Assembly: GCF_004208415.1 (NCBI RefSeq)
Contig: NZ_CP035758.1
Span: 10,540,001-10,604,000 of the forward strand
DNA length: 64,000 nucleotides
Direction: 5' to 3'
Source: Ktedonosporobacter rubrisoli
GTDB taxonomy: Bacteria; Chloroflexota; Ktedonobacteria; Ktedonobacterales; Ktedonobacteraceae
In this document: positions 52,246-62,374 of the stretch, in pieces
How positions within the stretch are numbered: position 1 is the first letter of the stretch
Layout: each line of letters starts with the position of its first letter
Position numbers and translations under genes: made by a program
Notes under the pieces: generated by a model
Told to the model about the DNA's origin: nothing
Database searches by the model: none
What the model saw: only the letters and a program-made list of their open reading frames with translations

Positions 52246-54120
52246 TTGCAGGAGGTTCCTCGCCCGCCAGTCTGGTTCGGAGAGGTGGTCTTGATCGCCA
52301 CGCACCTGCGCCAGCAGGGAGTTTTGTCCCAGTTCTGTGAGCGAGTCCGATTTGCTCGCCCTCGCTTTGGTCGGTATGAGGTGCTTGATTTTCTCGCCGT
52401 GCTGATCGCGCTACGCGATCAGCGGCGAACGCACCCTGGAAGCGTTCTACGACACCCTCAAACCCTTTGCCAGCTCCTTCATGGCGCTCTTTGAGCGCGA
52501 CCAGCTCCCCTCACGCTCTGCTCTCGCGCGCTTTTTGGCAGCCCTGATCCAGCAGGTCGTCGAAGCGCTGCACATTCTGTTTCTGGAAGATGGGCTTTCC
52601 CGACCGCTGTGCCCAGACGAGCAAGAAGCCGGGCTGCTGGATCGGCAGGGCCAGCACTGGATGGTCTTTGATGTGGACGGGACGCGGGAAGCCGCCAGAC
52701 AGCGGGCCGAACCTCCGACCGATGATCTGCCTCCCCCGCACCGTCGGCTCGACGGGGTGTGTGCTCCTGGGTACACGGGACGCAAACGAGGGGAAGTTGT
52801 TAGCACCCGGACAACTGTGAGTCAAGCCCATAGTTTCCAGTGGCTCGGCTCGTTCGGCAACCGTGGGAATGGGCGCTATCGCGAGGAACTGCGCCAGGCA
52901 TGTACCTCCATTGAGGCGTGTCTGGCAGCGAAGCACTTCCCACGCGAGCGCGCTCTGCTCCACCTGGATGGACAATATGGGACAGGAGCCGTGCTCGCCG
53001 ATGTAGCCAATTTCTCCTTTGTCACATGTGGCGAAGACTACGCCGTGCTGAACCAGCCGGAAATCCAGGCGTGCTTGCACTTACCCGCCGATCACTCGTT
53101 CGCTCGACCCGAAAGCGCGCTGGTGCGTCAACTCTACGATGCCCGAATGTGGCGGTGGGACCGGCGGGAGTGCGCTGCCGTGTGGTTGTAGCGACGCATC
53201 CGAAAGGGGCGACGAAGTGCCGGATCGGCCTCGTCGGCAAGGGGATCGTCTACGAAGTGTTCCTGACCAACTTGCCTCGTGAGGCATTCACCGCCGCCGA
53301 TGTCCTGGCGCTCTACCTACATCGGGGAGCGTTTGAGCCAACATTGGCTGACGAAGACCGGGAGCTTGGCCCCGATCGCTGGTGTAGCCACTCCGCCTCT
53401 TGACAGGAAGCCTGGCAGTGCGTGGCCCGATGGGTCTGGAACTTGAGGCTCGAACTGGGTCATCACCTCAAACCCGAGCCGGTGCGCACGACGGAATTTG
53501 CTCCCGCTCTCGCTACGTTCCAATCGGAGCAGGTACCGGCTTCGGGCTACGAGCCTCCTGTCATCGGAAAAGCCTGGAAAGCTGGGCGCTACTCCGGCGG
53601 GGACTTTACGCTCCAAACCGATGGAACTGTGGGTTGCCCGGAAGGCAAGAAGCTCTTCCACCAAGAATGTCGGCAGGAACGGGACGGCAGCCTGCGAATG
53701 GTCTACGAGGCCCAGATTGCCGACTGTCGCGCCTGTGAGCAGCGCCCGCAGGGCCAGTGGCACGGGCAAGAGAATCAGCATCCGCGCCGGGTCAGCGTGC
53801 TGTTGCATCCTCGTCTGGGTGGGTCGGCACCGCTGCTCTGGTGCGACTGGCCTCGTCGGCAACAGAGGCGGGCCTGCATCCAGGTGCTACGCCATCAACA
53901 CCTGAGTGTCACCGAATCTGCCGTGCTCCCAGCCTAGCACGAAGAGCCGCCTGCGGTGCTCACCCGGAACCAGCGGGCGCACTCCCGTCTGAACTGGAAC
54001 GAACGACTCGCACGCAACGCCCGTACCAGCACTGCTGGTCAACTCACGTTCAAACTGTTCGGCCTTCCCGAAGCCTTTGCGAGCTGGCTTGGCCTGACGA
54101 GTGGGGAGAACGCACACGAT
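52246..54120 (+). pseudogene. Shattered DDE transposase
   Basis: Protein-like segments occur in order through several frames: ERVRFARPRFGRYEVLDFLAVLI (52246 frame), then LPSRSALARFLAAL, LHLDGQYGTGAVLADVANFSFVT (52481 frame), CRVVVATHPKGATKCRIG and LPREAFTAADVLALYLHRGAFEP (52918 frame), WNLRLELGHHLKPEPVRTTEFAPA (after a TGA), and RLNWNERLARNA and FGLPEAFASWLG (after a TAG). At least two indels and two nonsense codons. It is an old, dead IS of a large transposase family common in such genomes. No terminal repeats were found. Confidence 0.75.
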
Positions 54121-54231
54121 CAGGACTCGCCTGATGGCGTCAGCACGGGGGCCTTCTTGCAAGACATTGCTCAGGCGGGTACAATGGAGTCACGTGAGAA
54201 GGTCGTTCACCACCCATTCAGGAGAGAGAGC

Positions 54232-54744
54232 ATGCGTGAGAAACGCCCCGTTGATGTCGCTGCCTACGAAAAACGCGTGAAAGAAGGGTCCTGTTTTCTC
54301 TGTGAACTCGTGGCTGGCACCAATCCTCACCATCTGATTTATGAGGATCAGAGCGCCATTGTGTTCTTGAACAAATACCCCGTGCTCTACGGCTACACCC
54401 TGGTTGCTCCACGAGAACACCGCGAACAGGCCACCGGGGACTTTACCCTGGAGGAATACCTGCGGCTTCAGCAACTCATTTATCAGGTGGCTGAAGCGAT
54501 CAGGCAAGTCGTTCCAACGGAACGGCTCTACATTCTGACGCTTGGCAGTCAGCAAGGCAATTGTCATGTCCACTGGCACCTTGCTCCCTTGCCTCCAGGC
54601 GTTCCCTATGAACACCAGCAAACCGCCGCCCTCGACCTCTCCAAAGGGGTACTCGCCGTTGCAGACGAGGAAATGGCCTCCCTGGCTCGCTCCATTCGTC
54701 AGGCAATGGAACGACTCCGTCCTTCCTCATCTCCCTCGAACTGA
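54232..54744 (+). CDS. HIT-family hydrolase
   Basis: 170 residues from ATG 54232 (AGGAGAGAGAG upstream). The histidine triad is H112-V-H114-W-H116 in CHVHWHLAPL, preceded by the typical LNKYPVLYGYTLVAPREH block; the CFLCEL pair near residue 21 may bind zinc. HIT proteins hydrolyse nucleotide phosphates or phosphoramidates, such as adenylylated molecules. The reading frame is open upstream into the transposase remnant, but the start is set by the ribosome site. Intact within a decayed zone. Confidence 0.85.
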   Translation: MREKRPVDVAAYEKRVKEGSCFLCELVAGTNPHHLIYEDQSAIVFLNKYPVLYGYTLVAPREHREQATGDFTLEEYLRLQQLIYQVAEAIRQVVPTERLYILTLGSQQGNCHVHWHLAPLPPGVPYEHQQTAALDLSKGVLAVADEEMASLARSIRQAMERLRPSSSPSN

Positions 54745-54754
54745 GTCCTCTCTT

Positions 54755-54973
54755 TCACATCGCGTTCTGGGGTTTCCTTGTCCAATTACATAAGTTTAGC
54801 TCGTTGCGCATCGCGTGGGCACTATGAGCTTCCATAATCTCTTGCAAAAGAGAATCATGGCGAGCAACGGCTCTGCGCATTGCTTCGGGATAACGTTCCC
54901 AGCGAACTGTACTCCCCTCAATATCTGTAAACAGAAATGTGAGGGTTCCAATTGGAAGTGTAAGCATTTTCAT
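54755..54973 (-). pseudogene. N-terminal fragment of an adenylate/guanylate cyclase domain
   Basis: PIGTLTFLFTDIEGSTVRWERYPEAM is the hallmark start of class III cyclase domains in LuxR/AAA-type regulators; the frame then falls apart after about 50 residues (HSLLQEIMEAHS). The rest of the gene is missing, so only a fragment remains. The region 54974-55255 shows no gene. Confidence 0.65.
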
Positions 54974-55255
54974 AAAAACCCCTTGATTTTGATCCTATCC
55001 ATCTCACAGCTCACTTTTTCCCCGATTTACTATGGTGTATACAAACAAGCCCGCAAAGAGAAATGCTATTCCGGTACCTACATCAATCGTGTCTATAGGC
55101 CCAAATATTGTACTCAGCATTTGAGCATGCAGATACGTAAGAGATACACTTGCTAGATGCAACTGTTCAGAATTGACCTACGAGGTTTGCAAATCCCGTT
55201 TTTGAAGTGCCGGTTGTAACGCTGTACTCGTTATCAAACCGCTCATCTACTGGTG

Positions 55256-56150
55256 TTATCCATCAACTTTCAGACCGCGCAAGTTGATCATGCCATAGAT
55301 TCCGGCAAGCGTGAAAATCGTACCCAAACCGAGGTAAATGGTGTCATAGGTGGTAAAAGTGACACCAAGAGTCGTCAGATGCAGGCCAGCCAGCAACGTA
55401 CCCAGCAAGCCAGAGAGCGAGATCGAAAGCAGCATGCCGATTGTTTGCGCTGTACTAAAAACACTCATGACACGGCCCATGAGGTCTTGAGGGATGATAT
55501 GCATGAGGATTGGCCCTACGCTGGTACTCAAGGTCCCAAGAGGGAGACCGGCCAGGAAGAGGATAATCAGCGCTGGCCAGAGGATCGTTTGACGAGCGAA
55601 GAGTAAAAGGATGATGCCGAGCAACAAGGGGCTCAGCCAAAAGAGGCGTACTGAGCTCATGCGTTTGATGAGATACCCTGCTGAAAGTGCTCCGATCACT
55701 GAACCCGCCCCAATAGCCATGGGAGTACTTCATACCAGCTTGTGGGTGCATGGAGATTTTTCTGAAAAAAGAAGATCAAGAGGGCATCGAGGCCACCAGA
55801 GCCAAGCACAAAAATGAAGAGCGAAAAAGAACGGTCAGCATGATACGGCTTTCTTTGTAGAATACCAAGCCTTCTTGCATTTCTCCCCAGAAATTTTTGA
55901 CAGCTGCATTTTTGCTGGCCGTTTTTTCCAGCATAGGGGTCCTGACCTGAAAGATCAAGCCCCAAGAGATCAGAAAAGAAAGTGCATTGATAAGAATGGC
56001 CCATTGGATGCCGAAGGCAAAGATGAGAGGCGCTCCCAAAAATGGTCCGATAATTTTGAGCAAGTTACTGGTTGTTTGCTCACGGGCTGCCGCCTGTCCT
56101 CGTTGATTTTCTGGGAGGATCTGTGAGCTTGCCCCGGTTTCGTAGAGTCT
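55256..56150 (-). pseudogene. MFS efflux transporter, 5'-truncated and frameshifted
   Basis: Reading from 56150, LPENQRGQAAAREQTTSNLLKIIGPF and FGIQWAILINALSFLI belong to the MFS_3/macrolide-efflux type, the loop continues to about 55776, and the C-terminal half resumes in another frame at 55720 (MAIGAGSVIGALSAGYLIKRM to NLRGLKVDG). The first ~120 residues are missing and at least one indel splits the rest. Dead transporter. Confidence 0.7.
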
Positions 56151-56178
56151 CCAGAGGTGTGAGATGAGGACGATGAAA

Positions 56179-56256
56179 AACGTTTTTACGTATAACGTAC
56201 GTTGACGTTTGTATGCTAACAGAAAAACTTCTCTACGTCAAACGTAACGTAACGTT
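56179..56256. repeat. AACGT-rich repeat cluster, copy 2
   Basis: Units AACGT, TAACGTACGTTGACGTTT and CGTCAAACGTAACGTAACG occur in 78 bp, with ATGCTAAC in the middle. It is a counterpart in reversed orientation of 27697-27780. It directly abuts the IS3-family remnant. Confidence 0.4.
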
Positions 56257-56478
56257 TATTCATTCCCCATACTTTCATAATCGAGTGGACTCACGTATCC
56301 AAGAGTAGAATGACGACGAACCCGATTGTAATACACTTCCATAGAGGGAAAAAGTGCTCATCGTGCTTCATCGTGAGATGAGGAGATTGCGCTTCCTACA
56401 CACTCATCTTTCAATGTCCCAAAAAAGCTTTCCATGACGGAATTATCCCAACAATTGCCTTTGCGTGACATACTGGCG
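56257..56478 (-). pseudogene. IS3-family transposase (OrfB) C-terminal remnant
   Basis: On the minus strand SMSRKGNCWDNSVMESFFGTLKDE and YYNRVRRHSTLGYVSPLDYE, the standard OrfB end, are read with one stop or shift between them, ending at TAA 56257-56259. The rest of the element is missing. Confidence 0.75.
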
Positions 56479-57400
56479 ATAATTTTTGACTGCTCTAAGC
56501 ATGACTGATAGGCAGGTGAAGTCTATTGACTCCCCTATCACTGTGATGCAACAGCCCAGAAACAGCTACTATCTCACTGTGTCGGTACTCGATGGCAATC
56601 TAAACAGGCTGGTTATAATCAGCCATGGGGTCGAGGAACATCCTTGCTTCCAATATCTACAAGATTTTTGAGAACTATACTGTTCAGCTTTTGGGCTGTC
56701 GATATTCTCCATATAAATATTGTGGATGTTGGTGGGATAGGTGGATATGCTCTATTCCTTGAGGCAGGGCGGAATCCAAAGCATCCTGAGCATCAGCGTC
56801 TGCGCCAGTGAACAGGCACCTATTACGATCCTGAGATCTTTTCTGTGTAACAGGCCAACTCAGCGCTGGCGATTCTGGAGTGATGAAGTCTCTCATACGC
56901 ATTGAAGCAATATCTGTTGGCGGAGCGTGGCATACCTTGCTCTGGAATGAGGCAGCAGCGCGTTTGTCGTTACTGTCGGATTATTGAGTATATCCGTTGC
57001 AAGCAGACCGACAAGACACCATCAAGCTGGCACAGAGAGCAAATGAAACAGAGCGAGGAACCGTTTTTGCTGTTCACAATGAAGAGTCTATGAAAGGACA
57101 AAAGCGTTCTCTCGTCCCTGGCTTTTTGGAGAGCGTTTATGTGCAGCATTTTTGTTGCTCCTGGCACGGTTCAGGTTTACTCATCCGTGCCAGAAAAGGT
57201 TTCTCCTGGCTTGACAGGTACAGGCGTGAGTGGCAGAATAGATGCGACATTTCCCCAGTTTGGCGGAAGAGGAAAAAGGAAGCATGGTACTGTCTGGGAC
57301 GATTACCCTGGCTAGCTTGACGGTTTTTTGAGCTATTATTACCCTATCTCTCGCATCAGAAGAGACTCATGCTCCTTTGATTGTGGAGGTTTACTGAAAG
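56479..57400. other. 0.9-kb spacer upstream of the BREX operon
   Basis: No convincing gene. Short ORFs read as non-protein. A TTGACG (57317) and TATTAT (57334) pair has too short a spacer to be a consensus promoter. The BREX promoter must lie in this region but is not obvious. Confidence 0.4.
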
Positions 57401-58141
57401 GTGCTGGCTGTGGTCTGGGCCCCAACACACACAACTTACTGGCGAGCAGAAGGTCCTTACTTGCCAACATTGGCATCAAAAACCGCACTGGTAGAAGAAA
57501 CCCGGCTCTTTCTTCTGACCTATGAGCGCCTCTCCAATATGGAGATGGCGCTTCAAGCGCTGCTTAATGAGGTCCTTGCGCAGCGTTCCCGTCGCACGCG
57601 CACCACTATAGTTGCTATTATTCGATCCCGATTGTTGCGCTGGAACGCGCCGACATGGGTCTTACAGAATCTCATGGCATTTGCACAGGAGAGCCATCTT
57701 GATGCCTTACGTGCAGCGCTCCTCCTGCATATTGCACGTCAGGATCATCTCTTATATGATTTTGTGCAGCAGGTGATTGTACCGCGTCGGCAGCGAGGGG
57801 AATTCAGGATCTTCATTTCCGATGTGCAGACATTTTTTGATACGGCGCAAAAAGAGCACCCTGAGGTGGGACATTGGAGCTTTGAGACGCGCCTGCGCCT
57901 CTCGCGTGGGATGCTGGCGACGTTGCGCGATTGTGGTTTGCTCAAAGGTGCCGTGCAGAAGCACATCACCTTTCCGTTTATTCCTGAGCAGGTAGTGACG
58001 CATTTGATCCGGCTATTGCAAGCCGAAGGGGTGACACAGGAACAGATGGCGACCCATCCTGACTGGAATCTCTGGCTCTGGAGTCCAGCCCAGGCGAAGG
58101 CGGCTATCGAGCGCTTTTTCCACGAGGAGCAAGGAGTATGA
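57401..58141 (+). CDS. brxA: BREX protein BrxA (DUF1819)
   Basis: 246 residues with a GTG start and GGAGG 11 nt upstream. Helical, with the DUF1819 plan: LASKTALVEETRLFLLTY near the start, RSRRTRTTIVAIIRSRLLRW, LLLHIARQDHLLYDF, and WSFETRLRLSRGMLATLRDCGLLKG in the last third. BrxA is a small DNA-binding accessory of BREX phage defense. Its ATGA overlap with brxB makes it the first gene of the operon. Divergent from E. coli BrxA, as is common. Confidence 0.85.
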   Translation: MLAVVWAPTHTTYWRAEGPYLPTLASKTALVEETRLFLLTYERLSNMEMALQALLNEVLAQRSRRTRTTIVAIIRSRLLRWNAPTWVLQNLMAFAQESHLDALRAALLLHIARQDHLLYDFVQQVIVPRRQRGEFRIFISDVQTFFDTAQKEHPEVGHWSFETRLRLSRGMLATLRDCGLLKGAVQKHITFPFIPEQVVTHLIRLLQAEGVTQEQMATHPDWNLWLWSPAQAKAAIERFFHEEQGV

Positions 58142-58722
58142 CCGAAGATCTCTCGCAGCGGTTTGAGTATCTCGTCGAGCGGCTGCGCTCGGCCTATGGT
58201 AGCATTGGACATAGTAGCGGGCGCCCCTATATCTATTTTGTGTATCCTCCCAAGCTCGAAAGCCAGGTCAGTCAGATGGCACGCTACTATCTGAGCACGG
58301 ACATGCACTTGCAGGTGTACCATCTCGACTTTCTGCGGCTTGCCATCGACAGTCTCGCCGGACAGGAAGAGCAACGCGAGCAGCTTCTGAACGATCCGAG
58401 AAAAACCAATAGCGCGATTGGTATTGTACGCCTGTGGGCACGCCGTACCCTTGCTGTCATCAAAGAGTATCTGGAACCATTGGAGCAAGATGTGCGTCCC
58501 GTCATCGTCTTGCATGGACTCTCGGCCTTGCATCCGTTAGCGAATCCGACCTCGTTTATCGAGTTCCTTGCCGAGCAAGAACCGCGTCATCCTAAAACCG
58601 GGATCATCGTGCCGATAGTGCTCCTCATTCCTGGTATGCGCCCAGCTCAAAGTAGTCACGTTTACCTTTTTCTCGGTCAGGATCATCTGCGTTTCAACTT
58701 TTATAGGGGAGAAGAGATCTGA
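58138..58722 (+). CDS. brxB: BREX protein BrxB (DUF1788)
   Basis: 194 residues. DUF1788 motifs: RPYIYFVYPPKLESQVSQM near residue 27, VYHLDFLRLAIDSL near residue 60, PVIVLHGLSALHPL near residue 120, and IIVPIVLLIPGMRP near residue 160. BrxB is required for BREX defense; its exact role is unknown. It overlaps brxA by 4 nt and shares one base with the brxC start (TGATG), so translation is coupled. Confidence 0.88.
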   Translation: MTEDLSQRFEYLVERLRSAYGSIGHSSGRPYIYFVYPPKLESQVSQMARYYLSTDMHLQVYHLDFLRLAIDSLAGQEEQREQLLNDPRKTNSAIGIVRLWARRTLAVIKEYLEPLEQDVRPVIVLHGLSALHPLANPTSFIEFLAEQEPRHPKTGIIVPIVLLIPGMRPAQSSHVYLFLGQDHLRFNFYRGEEI

Positions 58723-61700
58723 TGCAGATCCGTGACATCTTTACGACAAAAATTCAAGAGCGCATCGAACCTGTGGTGAAAGTGGCTGATCGCCGCCCGG
58801 CGATTGTGCTTGATGAACTCAAAAATCTTATTGTGACTCCGCAATGGGAGCGTTGCCTCCATCAGATCCTCCAGGAATATTCTGATGCCTTTGATAACGA
58901 AGACGAACAGGACGTAGGTATCTGGATTAGTGGGTTCTTTGGCTCTGGGAAATCGCTCCTGATGAAAGAACTGGGCCTCTTACTGGAAGGGGGCGAGTTG
59001 CTGGGGCAGTCCGTGCATGATGTCTTTCTCAGTCGGCTGCACCATAACAGCGAACTACGGTCCGATATCGAGCGTTTTCTCGCGCATTGCCAGCAGCGCA
59101 TCAGTTGCTCGGCAATTGGGGGCAATATCCACGCACAGCTCACCGACACGGATGAGACCCTGACCTTGCTGGCTTTTCGACTCTTTGCCAGAGCGCATGG
59201 CTATACCCATATTTGGCCGTTTGCCTGGGCAATAGAATACCAACTCGAAGAAAAAGGGCTTCTGGAGGAATTCCGTAGCAGGGCCTGCGAGTTGTGCCAG
59301 AATGAATGGGAAGAGATTGCCGAGGATGCCGCCTTCTACAGCCCTCAATTGTATGAGGCTGCGACGGCAGTGTTACCGGAACATTTCCGCAATGTAAGTG
59401 AGGTAGAGTTGGCGACGGAGAATGCGCAACGTCATGGGATTTCATCCGATATGCTGATTACGCGCCTGCGACGCTGGTGTGAAAGGCAGGATCACGCAGG
59501 CCGTCGCCACAAAGTCCTACTGCAATTCGATGAGCTTGGGCAATGGATGCAGAGCGGCCTCAATATGACGAACCGCATCATGCAAACCCAGGCGCTTATT
59601 GAATCCGCTTCGACGCTGGGCTGTGGGCGTGTCTGGATCGCGGTGACAGCTCATGGCGATATCCAGGCACTCAAACAGAGCATCCAGCAAGAGCACTATG
59701 CCAAGATTAACCAGCGTTTTGCGCTCAAATGCAAACTCTCTAATGATGATATCAATGCCGTGGTGCAGGAGCGTCTGTTGGACAAAACCATTCCTGCTGG
59801 TAGCAGACTCCGCACACTCTTCCAGCAGCACAGTGGCGAGATCACCGATCTGGGTTTGCTCAAAGAAACGCAGCGCAATTATCCTGCGCCCGATGAGGAG
59901 AACTTTGCCGACTTCTACCCCTATCTTCCCTGGACGGTTGCAGTGATCCCAGATGTGACCAAAGGAATTGCGCATGCGGCAGGACGCGGCGAGGAATTGA
60001 CCGGTGCCAATCGCACGATGATCAGCGTGGTACAGGGAGGAATTCTTGATGTACCTAATCTGCTTTACAGTGGGATTGGGCACCTGGTCTGCCTGGCCGA
60101 TCTCTATCCCCAATTTGATCCTGATGTTCCGCTCGAAACGCGCACGGATCTGCGGCGACTCTTCCAGACACTGTCTGGAAGAGACGACTTTACGACAAGG
60201 GTAGCGCATGCGCTCTATTTGCTAGGGCAGGCCACCTATATTTCCTGCACATTAGATAATGTAACCCGCGCGTTGATCACCTCGATAAATGAGGATGTGG
60301 CAAGTCTGCGCTCACGCGTGAGGATCGAGTTGGATTGTCTGGTGAACGCCGGGTATGCCAAGCAAGTCGGCAACAATTATGTCTTCCTCAGTATGCAGCA
60401 GCGCAGCTTTCAAGAAAAAGTGCTGGCCCGGCAGGGAGAATTGCTCAATCACGTTAGCGATCTGATCATGAAGCTGCAAGAGTTTCAAGGGGATAATGCG
60501 CTGCGCTTTGACCGGGTGCCTATCAGTGGGCGAGAGAAATTGTTGCGGCTGACGCTGGATGAAAAAGTCGTGCGTAACCCTGCCGAACCGGTGACTGTCA
60601 AAGTCTATAGCCCGCTCCAGCGCCTGATCTCTCCTGAAATGAATAATGATGAGGAGATGAAACAGCGTTCGATTCAGGAGCCCAATAGCTTCATCTTGCG
60701 CATGGACCACGCTTCGGAACTGAGGCGAGTGCTGGCCCAGAAAGTGGCAACCGAAGAGGTGACGGAGGCTGTGCTCGCTAATGGGCCAGATAATAACCCC
60801 GAATACGAGGTGGCGAGACAGGCCGGTCATGATGTGATGCTCTTCAGGCAAGCCATTAGCTATGATCTTGACAGAGCGGTGAGAAATGGTGTGGTCTTCT
60901 TCCGTGGTACGAAGTACTATCCAGAGGGAGAGAATGCCAGCCTGGCAATGCGCAGTCTCCTGGGTCAACTATTACCAGAGATCTATTCGCGTTTTAGTGA
61001 ACTGCCGTATCGGCTTGCCGATGATACACGTACGGTCAGGGATGCACTCAAGCATGTCACGACCAATCGTGATTTAGAGCAGCTCAAGGTCTACAAAGCC
61101 GATGGGATGCTCAACGATGGGAATCCACTCATCAGTACGCTCCGCTCACGTATCCCGCAGGAAGGGGATGATCTGGGGATCATTGGTGCCGATCAGCTTC
61201 GCCAGGAGCTTGAACACCCGCCCTTTGGGTGGGATAGCGGTTGGGTGAAGGTTGGATTGGCCCTGCTGCTGCGTACTTCTGCCTGTCGCCTGATCGAGAA
61301 GAGTCAGTACTACAGTGATCCTGACAATACAGAAGTGCTCCAGATGCTCACCAAAGATCAGCGCTTTCGAGCTGTGCGCGTACAGAGCATCAAAACGGAT
61401 ATCAGCATCAAGGAACAGCAGCAGATCCGCTCTCATATCGAGACGATTTTTCATGTCAAGCCGCCTCTTGTGCTTGCTCCTCTTAATGAAGCGCTCAAGG
61501 AGCAGCTTCAGAAGCTTGATGTGCAAGCACAAGAGCTAGAGAACTGGGCCAGAACGGCAAACTGTTATCTACCGCAGTCATTTGAGGCCGGAAAAAGCCT
61601 GCTCATGGATATCCTGGCAAGTCATGATCCCAACACGCGCTTGCCCTACTTCCTGCGTGAATGGGAAAAGGTGCTAGAGATGGTGAAACTGGTGCAAGAA

Positions 61701-62339
61701 CTCACTCGCTTCAAGGAGGAGCACGGAAAGAGCTATGTCGAAGTGCGCGACTTCTACAACATGATGTACAATGTCGAGCAACCACCGGAAGAGGTCAGTG
61801 TGTTCCTGGAAAGTTGGCGCACGCTGACCAGCGATCGTACCATTACCGAGGCCCGGCGCTGGGAAGAATTGATGCGGGTCTATCAGACGGCGCAGCAGGC
61901 GTTGACAAATTACATCCAGCGCCTACAACAAGAGGCGCGGGAAGAACTTTTGGTCTTGGAGCAGACGCTTCCGCAGAAAGTGGCAGAGGCCAGTATTCCT
62001 GAAGCGGAGCAAGAGACAACGATTGCCGACCTGCAAGCGGTGCTGCGGCCAGCTAGGGAAAGGATCGAGAAGACTTTCCCCAGCATCAGCGAAGCCAGGG
62101 CCATGAAAAATACGCTGTTCAATAGTTGGGCGGCGTTGCTAAGAGAGGTCAAGGAAGTCCAGGCTCGCTGTCAATCATCTGGAGATGCGATGCCTTCGCA
62201 GGAGATCCGTTTGACCTGGAGTGCGCTGCTGGGGAAGCAGCATATCAGCACGCCCGATGATCTCAAACAGGTGGTCGAATCGTTGCAACGCGCGGTCTAT
62301 CGTGAGCTGGAACAGCACCACCATGTGATTATTGAATAG
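58722..62339 (+). CDS. brxC: BREX protein BrxC, large P-loop ATPase
   Basis: 1205 residues, as usual for BrxC. Walker A is GFFGSGKS (G71-S78), after DVGIWIS. A central ATPase part (VLLQFDELGQWM as a Walker-B-like element near residue 265, GCGRVWIAVTAHGDIQ near 300) and long helical C-terminal regions with coiled coil (about 1050-1130) follow. It drives the DNA-modifying and restricting complex of BREX. The frame is intact with no stop, and it lies 35 nt before pglX. Confidence 0.92.
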   Translation: MQIRDIFTTKIQERIEPVVKVADRRPAIVLDELKNLIVTPQWERCLHQILQEYSDAFDNEDEQDVGIWISGFFGSGKSLLMKELGLLLEGGELLGQSVHDVFLSRLHHNSELRSDIERFLAHCQQRISCSAIGGNIHAQLTDTDETLTLLAFRLFARAHGYTHIWPFAWAIEYQLEEKGLLEEFRSRACELCQNEWEEIAEDAAFYSPQLYEAATAVLPEHFRNVSEVELATENAQRHGISSDMLITRLRRWCERQDHAGRRHKVLLQFDELGQWMQSGLNMTNRIMQTQALIESASTLGCGRVWIAVTAHGDIQALKQSIQQEHYAKINQRFALKCKLSNDDINAVVQERLLDKTIPAGSRLRTLFQQHSGEITDLGLLKETQRNYPAPDEENFADFYPYLPWTVAVIPDVTKGIAHAAGRGEELTGANRTMISVVQGGILDVPNLLYSGIGHLVCLADLYPQFDPDVPLETRTDLRRLFQTLSGRDDFTTRVAHALYLLGQATYISCTLDNVTRALITSINEDVASLRSRVRIELDCLVNAGYAKQVGNNYVFLSMQQRSFQEKVLARQGELLNHVSDLIMKLQEFQGDNALRFDRVPISGREKLLRLTLDEKVVRNPAEPVTVKVYSPLQRLISPEMNNDEEMKQRSIQEPNSFILRMDHASELRRVLAQKVATEEVTEAVLANGPDNNPEYEVARQAGHDVMLFRQAISYDLDRAVRNGVVFFRGTKYYPEGENASLAMRSLLGQLLPEIYSRFSELPYRLADDTRTVRDALKHVTTNRDLEQLKVYKADGMLNDGNPLISTLRSRIPQEGDDLGIIGADQLRQELEHPPFGWDSGWVKVGLALLLRTSACRLIEKSQYYSDPDNTEVLQMLTKDQRFRAVRVQSIKTDISIKEQQQIRSHIETIFHVKPPLVLAPLNEALKEQLQKLDVQAQELENWARTANCYLPQSFEAGKSLLMDILASHDPNTRLPYFLREWEKVLEMVKLVQELTRFKEEHGKSYVEVRDFYNMMYNVEQPPEEVSVFLESWRTLTSDRTITEARRWEELMRVYQTAQQALTNYIQRLQQEAREELLVLEQTLPQKVAEASIPEAEQETTIADLQAVLRPARERIEKTFPSISEARAMKNTLFNSWAALLREVKEVQARCQSSGDAMPSQEIRLTWSALLGKQHISTPDDLKQVVESLQRAVYRELEQHHHVIIE

Positions 62340-62374
62340 CTGACACTTCAACTGGGAAAGCGTGAGCAACGAGT

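Noticed and set aside
55253..55606. 117-codon plus-strand ORF
   Set aside because: It is the reverse strand of the MFS remnant, made mainly of charged residues mirrored from hydrophobic codons.
56997..57320. 107-codon ORF before brxA
   Set aside because: No ribosome site, no recognisable domain, and a composition unlike a protein; not a credible BREX component.
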